From: Actinomycetes bacterium
GTDB taxonomy: Bacteria > Actinomycetota > Acidimicrobiia > Acidimicrobiales > Palsa-688
NCBI GenBank assembly: GCA_021816565.1
Contig: JAKAXN010000277.1
Coordinates: forward strand, 1-6,192
Direction: 5' to 3'
Length of the DNA stretch: 6,192 bases
Part shown: in pieces, positions 1-5,723 of the stretch
Numbering within the stretch: the stretch's first letter is position 1
Layout: every line of letters begins with the position of its first letter
Notes under the pieces: model-generated
What the model saw: only the letters and a program-made list of their open reading frames with translations
What the model was told of the DNA's origin: nothing
The model's database searches: none
Position numbers and translations under genes: made by a program

Positions 1-994
1 CACCATGGACACCTTCGTCGACTCGTCGTGGTACTTCCTGCGCTTCTGCGACCCGTGGGACACCGAGTCGCCCATCGACCAGGAGGCGGCCCGGCGGTGG
101 ATGTCGGTGGACCAGTACATAGGCGGTATCGAGCACGCCATCCTGCACCTGCTCTACGCCCGCTTCTACACCCGGGCGCTGGGCGACCAGGGACTCGCCC
201 CCAGTGACGTGCGCGAGCCGTTCGCCCGGCTCTTCACGCAGGGCATGATCACGATGGACGGCTCCAAGATGTCGAAGTCGAAGGGCAACCTCATATCGCC
301 CGAGAAGTACTTCGACACCGTCGGTGCGGACTCGCTCCGGCTGTTCCACCTCTTCGTGGGTCCCCCCGGTGACGACTTCGACTGGGGGTCGCAGACCGAC
401 CAGATGATCGAGGGGTGCCACAGGTTCCTGGGCCGGCTGTGGCGCCTGGCCACCGGGTCGGTGGAGCGTGTGTCCATCGTGGAGCGCCAGCCGGATGACT
501 CCGACCGGGACCTGGAAAAAGAGACGCACCGCCTGATCGACAAGGTCAGCTCAGACTACGAGCGCTGGTCGTACAACACGGCGGTGGCCGCGTGCATGGA
601 GTTCGTCAACAACGTCTACCGCCACATCCAGTCACCGGCCGGCGGCCGGCTGCAGACGGTGGACTTCGCCGTGGACTCGCTGCTCCTGCTGCTCGCCCCG
701 ATGGCCCCCCACATCACCGCCGAGCTCTGGGAGCAGCGCCACCCCGACCGGGAGCCGCTGCACTCCCAGCCGTGGCCGGCGGCCGATCCGGCGATGATCC
801 GGGTCGAGACGGTGACCATGGTCGTCCAGGTCAACGGCAAGGTCCGCGATCGCCTCGAGGTTGACGCATCGGTGGGCGAGGCGGAGGCGGAGGCGGCCGC
901 CCTGGCGTCGCCCCGGGTCGTCGAGGCGCTGGGCGGGGCCACCCCCAAGAAGGTGATCGTCCGGGCCCCCCGGCTGGTCAACCTCGTGGTCTGA
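1..994 (+). CDS. leuS: Leucyl-tRNA synthetase, C-terminal part (5' end outside window)
   Basis: Class I aminoacyl-tRNA synthetase that charges tRNA-Leu in the cytoplasm. The reading frame is open to the left edge (first full codon at 2-4), so the internal ATG at 5 is not the start. Numbering from that Met, the visible part holds the end of the catalytic domain: the DTFVDSSWYFLRF block (2-14), GGIEHAILHLLYARF (40-54) and the KMSKS ATP-binding loop (88-92, bases 266-280) followed by KGN. An anticodon-binding helical domain covers about 120-260. The C-terminal domain is intact, with VVQVNGKVRDRLEV near 277-290 and a VNLVV ending. This is the usual bacterial LeuS tail, so the 3' end is complete with stop TGA at 992-994. 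The Rossmann-fold core with HIGH motif and the CP1 editing domain must lie upstream. It converges on the PAC2 gene with only an 18-nt gap. Identification is very secure. Confidence 0.97.
   Translation, partial: TMDTFVDSSWYFLRFCDPWDTESPIDQEAARRWMSVDQYIGGIEHAILHLLYARFYTRALGDQGLAPSDVREPFARLFTQGMITMDGSKMSKSKGNLISPEKYFDTVGADSLRLFHLFVGPPGDDFDWGSQTDQMIEGCHRFLGRLWRLATGSVERVSIVERQPDDSDRDLEKETHRLIDKVSSDYERWSYNTAVAACMEFVNNVYRHIQSPAGGRLQTVDFAVDSLLLLLAPMAPHITAELWEQRHPDREPLHSQPWPAADPAMIRVETVTMVVQVNGKVRDRLEVDASVGEAEAEAAALASPRVVEALGGATPKKVIVRAPRLVNLVV
878..895 (+). repeat. Three tandem GAGGCG hexamers inside leuS
   Basis: Three perfect copies of GAGGCG lie in frame and encode Glu-Ala three times in the LeuS C-terminal domain (about residues 292-297), in a helical stretch of relaxed sequence. 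A hexamer unit would change length without shifting frame. It is probably a by-product of GC-rich Glu/Ala codon use. Confidence 0.6.
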
Positions 995-1016
995 GCCGGC
1001 GCTCCGGCCTGCTCAG
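991..1016. terminator. Inverted repeat spanning both stop codons of convergent genes (candidate bidirectional terminator)
   Basis: CTGAGC (991-996) is repeated inverted as GCTCAG (1011-1016). Inside, CGG (997-999) can pair with CCG (1004-1006) around a CGCT loop, leaving a 4-nt bulge. An alternative simple hairpin is GCCGG/CCGGC (995-999 with 1004-1008). The outer arms contain the leuS TGA (992-994) and the PAC2 TGA (complement of 1013-1015). There is no T-run on either side, so this is not a canonical intrinsic terminator. GC-rich actinobacteria often lack U-tracts, so a terminating or 3'-end-protecting hairpin is plausible but unproven. Confidence 0.4.
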
Positions 1017-1903
1017 CGCTCGCCGCGCAGGAACCGCTCGAGCTCGGCCGCCAGCTCGTCCCCCGACGGTAGCTCGCCGAACTCAGCGGGCTCGGCCGGC
1101 ATCTCGCTGTCGTGCTGGACCTCCAGCTGGCGGACCAGGGCGGCGTGCTCCTCGCTGCCGGCGATCAGCTGGGCTATCTGCTGGGTGCTGGCGGCGGCCG
1201 CGGCGTTGAGGGCGGCGGTGTCGATCTCGAGCTCGGCCATCCGGGCCAGGCCTTCGACCAGGGCGGCCGACGCCGCCGGATAGGGCATGGCCGCCACGTA
1301 GTGCGGTACCCGGGCCCAGAGGCCCACGGCCGGGATGCCGGCCTGCCCGAAAGCCACCTCGAGCGCTCCCTGCACCCCCGAGGGCACCTCGATACTGGCC
1401 GGCAGGTAGCCGACCCGGGCGGCCAGCTCGGAGTCGGTCGACGTGCCGACCAGTCGGACCGGGCGGGTGTGGGGCACCGGGGCCGGGAAGGCGCCCAGCC
1501 CCACTACGAGCTCCACCTCCATGCGGCTGGCCAGCGAGACCACTTCCGACATGAAGCGGTGCCACTTCATGTCCGGCTCAGGACCGGAGAGGATCACCAC
1601 GCTGCGCCCGGTCCGGTTGGTCGCGGCCTCGAGCTTGATCTCCGACCAGCGAAGTTCCTTGTCCACGCCGTTGACGATCCGCAGGCTGGGCCGGCGGGCC
1701 CGGAAGTCGATCAGCTCGTCGCTGTCGAAGGTGGCGACCAGCTCGTGGGGCATCGAGTCGAGCAGATGGGTCAGGGCGTTGGCGGCGGCCAGCCCGGCGT
1801 CTATCCACCCGTCCATGCAGATCACCAGGACCGGCCGCTCGAGGGCCGGCCAGGCGTGGATGTGCGCCAGAGGGTTCGGTCCGGGGGCGGAGGAGTCCGA
1901 CAT
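1013..1903 (-). CDS. PAC2 (proteasome assembly chaperone 2-like) family protein
   Basis: A 296-residue soluble protein of the PAC2 family, named after a eukaryotic proteasome assembly chaperone; actinobacterial members have no settled function. Family landmarks: DGWIDAG (31-37), DFRARRP (66-72), GPEP followed by KWHRF (107-117), VPHTRPV (143-149), the glycine turn VPSGVQGAL (173-181) and LWARVPHYV (195-203). The tail is Glu-rich and ends GDELAAELERFLRGER, matching the acidic C-terminal helix common in actinobacterial homologues. No signal peptide or membrane segment is seen. The ATG at 1903 is preferred because GGAGAG (1918-1913 on the minus strand) lies 9 nt upstream and family similarity begins just after it. 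The frame stays open to 2491, but that extension is antisense or out-of-frame reading of the next gene. It is the second gene of a leftward pair with the phosphotransferase. A proteasome-linked role is only inferred from the family name. Confidence 0.9.
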   Translation of the reverse strand: MSDSSAPGPNPLAHIHAWPALERPVLVICMDGWIDAGLAAANALTHLLDSMPHELVATFDSDELIDFRARRPSLRIVNGVDKELRWSEIKLEAATNRTGRSVVILSGPEPDMKWHRFMSEVVSLASRMEVELVVGLGAFPAPVPHTRPVRLVGTSTDSELAARVGYLPASIEVPSGVQGALEVAFGQAGIPAVGLWARVPHYVAAMPYPAASAALVEGLARMAELEIDTAALNAAAAASTQQIAQLIAGSEEHAALVRQLEVQHDSEMPAEPAEFGELPSGDELAAELERFLRGER

Positions 1904-1912
1904 GGCTACATT

Positions 1913-1918
1913 CTCTCC
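1913..1918 (-). promoter_or_regulatory. Shine-Dalgarno site of the PAC2 gene
   Basis: On the minus strand this reads GGAGAG, 9 nt before the ATG at 1903. It fixes the start against the long in-frame extension upstream. Confidence 0.75.
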
Positions 1919-1921
1919 GAT

Positions 1922-1943
1922 CGGGCGGGGTAGGGGCCGCCCG
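1922..1943 (-). repeat. GC-only inverted repeat between the phosphotransferase and PAC2 genes
   Basis: CGGGCGG (1922-1928) and CCGCCCG (1937-1943) are perfect inverted copies around an 8-nt spacer. In the leftward transcript the hairpin begins 4 nt after the phosphotransferase stop and ends 3 nt before the PAC2 Shine-Dalgarno. There is no following T-run, so a full terminator is unlikely. It could protect the 3' end of the upstream message, attenuate, or isolate the ribosome site. Chance pairing in GC-rich DNA is also possible. Confidence 0.4.
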
Positions 1944-1947
1944 GCGT

Positions 1948-3018
1948 CTACACGCCCAGTCGGCCGGCCGCCTCCACCGCCTGGTTGGCCAGCCAGGAGA
2001 TGCTGTCGGGGTAGACGCTGAAGTCGAACCCGTCGTCGCCCATGGCGCCGCCCACGTAGCGGGCGTAGACGCCCTCGAGGATGGCGGCCAGCTTCCAGTA
2101 GGCGAACGCCACGTAGAACTCCAGGTGGGACAGATCGCGACCGGTCGCGGTGGCGTAGCGCTCGATCAGCTCGGCCCGCTTGGCGAAGCCGGGCATGGCG
2201 GTGGGGGCGTGGCCGAGAGCGGAGCGTTCGCCGGCCTCGGGCCAGTACACCAGGAACTGCCCCACGTCGGCCAGCGGGTCGCCCAGGGTGCACAGCTCCC
2301 AGTCCAGGACGGCCAGCACCCGGCTTCCGTCGGGCGCCACGATGCAGTTGTCGAGGCGGTAGTCGCCGTGGACGACCGCCGCCGGTCCCTGCTCGGGGAT
2401 GCTGGCCGACAGGCGCTGGTGGATCTCCTCCATGGCCGGGAGCACGGTGCCGCCCCGGGCCTCGTTGGCGGCCTGGTAGTTGGAGTACCACCGCTTGAGC
2501 TGGCGGGCGATGTAGCCCTCCTTGCGGCCGAGATCACCGAGGCCCACCGCATCGGGGTCCACCTGGTGGATCTGGGCCAGGGTGTCGATCAGGGCCAGAC
2601 CGCAGAGACGACGGGCCTCCTCGTCGAAGTGGGCGGCCACGTCGGATTCGTTGCGGGCGATGACCCCGTCGACGAACCCCATGACGTAGAACGGTGCGCC
2701 GTTGACCTCGTCGTCCCGGCACAGGCCGAGTGCCGGTGGCACCGGAACACCGGCCGGGCCCATCGCCGCGATGATCCGGTGCTCCCGGGCCATGTCATGG
2801 GCGGTGGGCAGCAGGTGGCCGGTGGGGGGACGGCGCAGCACGTAGCGCCGGCCGCCGGCATCGGTCACGAGGTAGGTGAGGTTGCTGCGACCCCCTGCCA
2901 CCAGCGTGAAGGCCAGGGGCAGCTCCACGCCCGGGACGTTCTGCTCGAACCACGCGCTCACGCCGGGGGCGTTGATACCCCGGGGGGCGCCGGTACCCTG
3001 TGTAGTCGGGTCGCTCAT
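1948..3018 (-). CDS. Phosphotransferase of the APH family, ACAD10/11 kinase-domain type
   Basis: A 356-residue cytoplasmic protein with the aminoglycoside-phosphotransferase fold. In order: a glycine-rich nucleotide loop GGRSNLTY (42-49); LRRPPTG (61-67), where the usual ATP-contacting lysine is Arg; MAREH with a helix-C glutamate (E79); hinge-region VPVPPALGLC (91-100) and FYVMGFVDG (110-118); catalytic loop HGDYRLDN (217-224) with candidate base D219; and metal-binding DWE (239-241) followed by LGDPLADVG. This pattern is typical of stand-alone homologues of the N-terminal kinase domain of ACAD10/ACAD11, often annotated in actinobacteria as phosphotransferase or mis-named acyl-CoA dehydrogenase. 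It is unlikely to be an antibiotic-resistance enzyme. Phosphorylation of a hydroxyacyl-CoA is an inference from the mammalian relatives. The ATG at 3018 has no convincing Shine-Dalgarno and may be leaderless. It is the first gene of the leftward pair and diverges from the thioredoxin gene. Confidence 0.9.
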   Translation of the reverse strand: MSDPTTQGTGAPRGINAPGVSAWFEQNVPGVELPLAFTLVAGGRSNLTYLVTDAGGRRYVLRRPPTGHLLPTAHDMAREHRIIAAMGPAGVPVPPALGLCRDDEVNGAPFYVMGFVDGVIARNESDVAAHFDEEARRLCGLALIDTLAQIHQVDPDAVGLGDLGRKEGYIARQLKRWYSNYQAANEARGGTVLPAMEEIHQRLSASIPEQGPAAVVHGDYRLDNCIVAPDGSRVLAVLDWELCTLGDPLADVGQFLVYWPEAGERSALGHAPTAMPGFAKRAELIERYATATGRDLSHLEFYVAFAYWKLAAILEGVYARYVGGAMGDDGFDFSVYPDSISWLANQAVEAAGRLGV

Positions 3019-3026
3019 GGCCTGAA

Positions 3027-3032
3027 AAGCTA
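3027..3032 (-). promoter_or_regulatory. Candidate -10 box for leaderless phosphotransferase transcription
   Basis: On the minus strand this reads TAGCTT, matching the actinobacterial -10 pattern TANNNT. It ends 8 nt before the A of the start codon at 3018, which would put the transcription start at or within a base or two of the ATG. The gene lacks a good Shine-Dalgarno, which agrees with leaderless translation. No clear -35 hexamer is seen. Confidence 0.4.
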
Positions 3033-3039
3033 TGGCAGC

Positions 3040-3054
3040 GCGGGGCCGCCCCGC
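3040..3054. repeat. 15-bp perfect dyad in the divergent intergenic region
   Basis: GCGGGGC (3040-3046) and GCCCCGC (3048-3054) are perfect inverted copies around one central base, between the divergent phosphotransferase and thioredoxin genes. The position, just upstream of the candidate leftward -10, would suit an operator for a dimeric regulator. It could equally be a short hairpin or chance in GC-rich DNA. The rest of the 89-nt gap shows no clear rightward promoter. Confidence 0.3.
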
Positions 3055-3089
3055 ATGCCGGAGAACATCTACCGAGCAGTAACCGGACC

Positions 3090-3096
3090 GGAAGGA
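3090..3096 (+). promoter_or_regulatory. Shine-Dalgarno site of the thioredoxin-TPR gene
   Basis: GGAAGGA lies 11 nt before the ATG at 3108. It is a strong match to the anti-Shine-Dalgarno and supports that start. Confidence 0.65.
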
Positions 3097-3107
3097 TCAG
3101 ATCGTCC

Positions 3108-3842
3108 ATGGCTGTGGTCACCGACGTCACCGACGCCACGTTCGAAACCGACGTACTCGAGCGTTCCACCAGATCGACCGTGGTCGTGGATCTGTGGGCC
3201 TCGTGGTGCGGCCCGTGCCGCACCCTCGGCCCCACGCTGGAGAAGGTCGTCGGCGAGGCCGACGGCGTGGAGCTGGTGAAGATAGACGTGGACGCCAACC
3301 CCCGCTCCGCCGCGACCTTCCAGGTCCAGTCGATCCCGGCGGTGTACGCCATACGCGACCGCCGGGTGGTCGACAGCTTCGTCGGGGCCCTGCCCGAGCC
3401 GGCGGTCCGCCAGTGGGTCGCCGGCCTCAACCCGGCGCCCACCGAGGCCGACCTGCTGATCGCCAAGGGGGACGAGGTCTCCCTGCGCCAGGCGCTGACC
3501 CTGGAGCCGGCCAACGAGCAGGCGGTTCTGGCCCTGGCCTCGCTGCTGGTGGCCGATGGGGCCACCCCCGAGCGGCGGGACGAGGCCCTGGCCCTGCTGG
3601 CCAAGATCCCCGAATCGGCCGAGACCCGCCACCTGGCGGCCCAGGCCCGGCTGGGGAGTGACGCCGGGCAGGCGGCCGACCCCGGCGCTGATGGCATCGA
3701 GGCCAAGCTGGATGCCCTGCTGGAGCGGGTGCGCGACGACGACGCAGCCCGCCAGGAGTACGTCGACCTGCTCGAGATACTGGGCCCCGACGACCCCCGC
3801 ACCGGGACCTACCGGAAGGCCCTCACGGCCCGGCTGTTCTAG
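3108..3842 (+). CDS. Thioredoxin-TPR protein, CnoX/YbbN-like
   Basis: A 244-residue cytoplasmic protein joining a thioredoxin domain (about 1-108) to a helical TPR-like C-terminal region (about 112-244). The thioredoxin part shows VVVDLWASWCGPCR with redox cysteines C34 and C37, VKIDVDANP (57-65) and the cis-proline loop SIPAVYAI (P77). The tail matches the YbbN pattern: repeated helices with LLIAKGDEVSLRQALTLEPANEQA and a second repeat near EALALLAKIPES, ending in LLEILGPDDPRTGTYRKAL. Known family members act as chaperedoxins that protect proteins from oxidative aggregation. E. coli CnoX lacks an active CXXC, whereas this protein keeps it, so disulfide reductase activity is likely. At 244 residues it is somewhat shorter than E. 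coli CnoX (about 284). No signal peptide is seen. It starts the rightward gene run, with folP2 44 nt downstream. Confidence 0.92.
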   Translation: MAVVTDVTDATFETDVLERSTRSTVVVDLWASWCGPCRTLGPTLEKVVGEADGVELVKIDVDANPRSAATFQVQSIPAVYAIRDRRVVDSFVGALPEPAVRQWVAGLNPAPTEADLLIAKGDEVSLRQALTLEPANEQAVLALASLLVADGATPERRDEALALLAKIPESAETRHLAAQARLGSDAGQAADPGADGIEAKLDALLERVRDDDAARQEYVDLLEILGPDDPRTGTYRKALTARLF

Positions 3843-3857
3843 CCGGCCGGGGGCCGG
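3843..3857 (+). repeat. Short GC hairpin directly after the thioredoxin-TPR stop codon
   Basis: CCGGCC (3843-3848) and GGCCGG (3852-3857) form a perfect 6-bp stem with a GGG loop, starting on the base after the TAG stop. There is no T-run, so full termination is doubtful. It could act as a weak terminator or processing site between the thioredoxin gene and the folP2-holA unit. Confidence 0.35.
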
Positions 3858-3886
3858 GCGGCCGTCCCGGAGTAGGGTCGCTGGCC

Positions 3887-4717
3887 GTGTTCGTCCAGCT
3901 GGGGTCGCGTACTTTCGACATCACCACCAGGTCCCTGGTCATGGGCATCTTGAACCGCACGCCCGATTCCTTCTACGACCGGGGCCGGTACTGGGACCTG
4001 GACCTGTTCTACCGGCGGGCCGAGGACCTCGTCGCTGACGGCGCCGACCTGCTCGACGTGGGCGGGGTCAAGGCCGGCCCGGGCCCGGAGGTGGGCGAGC
4101 AGGAGGAGATGGACCGGGTGGTGCCGGCCATCGAAGCCCTCTGCTCCCGCTTCGACGTGGCGGTATCGGTGGATACCTGGCGGGCCTCGGTGGCCCGGGA
4201 GTCCTACCGGGTGGGGGCGGTCGTCGGCAACGACATCAGTGGCTTCGCCGACCCCGACTACCTGCCGGAAGCGGCCCGGGCCGGGGCCACCGTCGTGGCG
4301 ACCCACATCCGGCTGGGGCCGCGCATCCCCGATCCCGAGCCGCACTACGACGATGTGGTGGCCGACGTGTCGGCGTTCCTGGTGGAGCGGGCCGGGCGGG
4401 CCCGTTCCGCCGGTCTGTCGGACCGCCAGATCGTCATCGACGCCGGGCTGGACCTGGGTAAGACGGCGGCGCAGTCCCTGCAGCTGCTCCAGGACTCGGA
4501 CCGGCTCGCTGCCCTCGGTTGGCCGCTCCTGCTGTCCGCGTCCAACAAGACGTTCCTCGGGGTGATGTTCGGGTTGGAGGTCGGTGACCGGGCCGAGGCC
4601 ACCCTGGCCGCCCACGCCATCGGGGTGGGGCTCGGGTGCCGTATCCTGCGGGCCCACGACGTGAGGGCCGCCCGCCGGGTGGCCGACACCGTCGCCGCCG
4701 TGCTGGAGGCGGTGTGA
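3887..4717 (+). CDS. folP2: Dihydropteroate synthase homologue, FolP2 type
   Basis: A 276-residue pterin-binding TIM-barrel protein. True DHPS joins dihydropterin pyrophosphate to p-aminobenzoate in folate synthesis. Visible motifs: MGILNRTPDSFYDRG (19-33), DVGGVKAGPG (57-66), SVDTWRA (94-100), NDISG (115-119), IDAGLDLGKT (184-193), SASNKTFLG (217-225) and LRAHDV (254-259). The likely pterin and diphosphate contacts D96, N115, D185, K221, R255 and H257 are present. The canonical pABA/sulfa loop (ESTRPG) is replaced by VKAGPG, and SRK by SNK. NRTPDSFY and DVGGVKAGPG resemble mycobacterial FolP2 (Rv1207 type), reported not to have normal DHPS activity. The GTG at 3887 has AGGG (3874-3877) 9 nt upstream, and the DHPS fold begins at once. 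The stop overlaps holA by 4 nt. Family assignment is firm; the substrate is not known. Confidence 0.88.
   Translation: MFVQLGSRTFDITTRSLVMGILNRTPDSFYDRGRYWDLDLFYRRAEDLVADGADLLDVGGVKAGPGPEVGEQEEMDRVVPAIEALCSRFDVAVSVDTWRASVARESYRVGAVVGNDISGFADPDYLPEAARAGATVVATHIRLGPRIPDPEPHYDDVVADVSAFLVERAGRARSAGLSDRQIVIDAGLDLGKTAAQSLQLLQDSDRLAALGWPLLLSASNKTFLGVMFGLEVGDRAEATLAAHAIGVGLGCRILRAHDVRAARRVADTVAAVLEAV
4705..4709 (+). promoter_or_regulatory. Shine-Dalgarno site of holA inside the folP2 end
   Basis: GGAGG lies within the last codons of folP2, 4 nt before the GTG at 4714. The spacing is short, but the site coincides with a GTGA stop-start overlap, which supports translational coupling. Confidence 0.55.
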
Positions 4718-5718
4718 GCGACCGGTCCCAGGCGGTGTTCCTGGTGGAGGGCGGGGACCAGACGCTCCTCTCCGAGGCGGTGGCCAATCTGGTGGGCGAG
4801 CTGGTCGGCTCCGACGACCGCTCCCTGGCCGTCGAGGACCACGGCGGTGAGGAGGTCGACCTGGCGGCCGTGGCCGACTCGTGCGCCACACCGCCGTTCC
4901 TGGTGTCGCGCCGGGTGGTGGTGGTCCGCGAGATCGGTCGCTTCAACACCGACGAGGTGTCCCCGCTGCTCGCCTACCTGGACGACCCGCTGCCCACCAC
5001 TTCGCTGGTGCTGGTCGCCGGAGGGGGGACCACGCCGGCCAAGCTGGTCACCGCGGTCAAGGCCCGGGGCCGGGTGATCGCCACCGCAGTGGACTCCCGG
5101 GGGGCGACGGACTGGGTCCACGACCGCCTGCGCTCGGCCGGCCTTGTCCTGGACCGGGCCGGCGAGGATCTCCTCGTGTCCCATCTGGGCGAAGACGTGA
5201 GCCGTCTGGTGCCCATCCTGGCGGTGCTCGAGGCGGCCTACGGGTCGGGGGCCCGGTTGGGGCCGGAGGAGATCGAGCCCTACCTGGGGGAGGCCGGGTC
5301 CGTGACCCCCTGGGCCTTCACCGACGCCATCGACGCCGGGGACACGGCCCGGGCCCTGGAGCTGCTGCACCGCCTGCTCGAGGGAGGGCAGCGCCACCCC
5401 CTGGTGGTGCTGGCCATCCTGCACCGGCACGTCCAGTCGCTCCTGAGGGTGGACGGAGGGTCGATCCGGACCGAGGCGGCGGCCGCCGCGGCCATGGGGA
5501 TCCCGAAGGGGCGGAGCACCTACCCGGCCAAGAAGGCCCTGCGCTCGGCCCAGCAGTGGGGCTCCGCCAACATCGCCGAAGGCATCGGGCTGCTGGCCGA
5601 CGCCGAGGTGGACCTGAAGGGGGCCAGCGCCTGGCCCGGGGAGGCGGTCCTCGAGGTCCTGGTGGGGCGCTTGTGCCGCCTGGCCCGGGCGCGCCGGGCG
5701 TCCCGTCAGGGGATGTAG
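4714..5718 (+). CDS. holA: DNA polymerase III subunit delta (clamp-loader wrench)
   Basis: A 334-residue subunit of the replicative clamp loader; delta binds and opens the beta sliding clamp. The N-terminal AAA+-like domain begins AVFLVEGGDQTLL (7-19), and the clamp-contact segment PPFLVSRRVVVVRE lies at 60-73. Next come LDDPLPTTSLVLVAG near 89-103, domain II with WVHDRLRSAG and LGEDVSRLVPIL, and a collar domain ending in the typical LLADAEVDLKG (about 290-300) and EAVLEVLVGRLCRLAR. Length fits the family (about 330-345). The GTG at 4714 gives MSDRSQAVFLVEGG and overlaps the folP2 TGA in GTGA. A frame extension to ATG 4636 would duplicate folP2 coding and is rejected; GTG 4735 would cut into the first strand. 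The delta family is divergent, but the N- and C-terminal motifs make this secure. It is followed after 5 nt by a TauE-like gene rather than rpsT. Confidence 0.93.
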   Translation: MSDRSQAVFLVEGGDQTLLSEAVANLVGELVGSDDRSLAVEDHGGEEVDLAAVADSCATPPFLVSRRVVVVREIGRFNTDEVSPLLAYLDDPLPTTSLVLVAGGGTTPAKLVTAVKARGRVIATAVDSRGATDWVHDRLRSAGLVLDRAGEDLLVSHLGEDVSRLVPILAVLEAAYGSGARLGPEEIEPYLGEAGSVTPWAFTDAIDAGDTARALELLHRLLEGGQRHPLVVLAILHRHVQSLLRVDGGSIRTEAAAAAAMGIPKGRSTYPAKKALRSAQQWGSANIAEGIGLLADAEVDLKGASAWPGEAVLEVLVGRLCRLARARRASRQGM

Positions 5719-5723
5719 GAGAG

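Noticed and set aside
1904..2491. In-frame N-terminal extension of the PAC2 protein by about 196 residues
   Set aside because: The extension is Arg/Gly/Pro-rich shadow sequence overlapping the well-conserved phosphotransferase in another frame. A good Shine-Dalgarno and family similarity place the start at 1903.
1948..3018. Reading the phosphotransferase as an aminoglycoside-resistance gene
   Set aside because: The LRRPP, FYVM and HGDYRLDN pattern fits ACAD10/11-like kinases, and no resistance or mobile context is present.
2125..3279. Long plus-strand open frame of 384 codons
   Set aside because: It is antisense to the phosphotransferase, then runs out of frame into the thioredoxin gene, and has no recognisable domain. 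Long shadow frames are expected at this GC content.
2795..3802. Long minus-strand open frame of 335 codons
   Set aside because: Ser/Arg/Ala-rich translation antisense to the thioredoxin-TPR gene, with no family motifs.
4636..4713. holA start at the upstream ATG 4636
   Set aside because: It would add 26 residues read in the wrong frame over the end of folP2. The GTG at 4714 gives the usual delta N-terminus and a GTGA overlap.
3839..4891. Long minus-strand open frame antisense to folP2
   Set aside because: Pro/Arg/Gly/His-rich low-complexity translation; the opposite strand encodes clear DHPS motifs.
4345..5430. Long minus-strand open frame antisense to holA
   Set aside because: No domain is visible and it conflicts with holA, whose N- and C-terminal motifs are clear.
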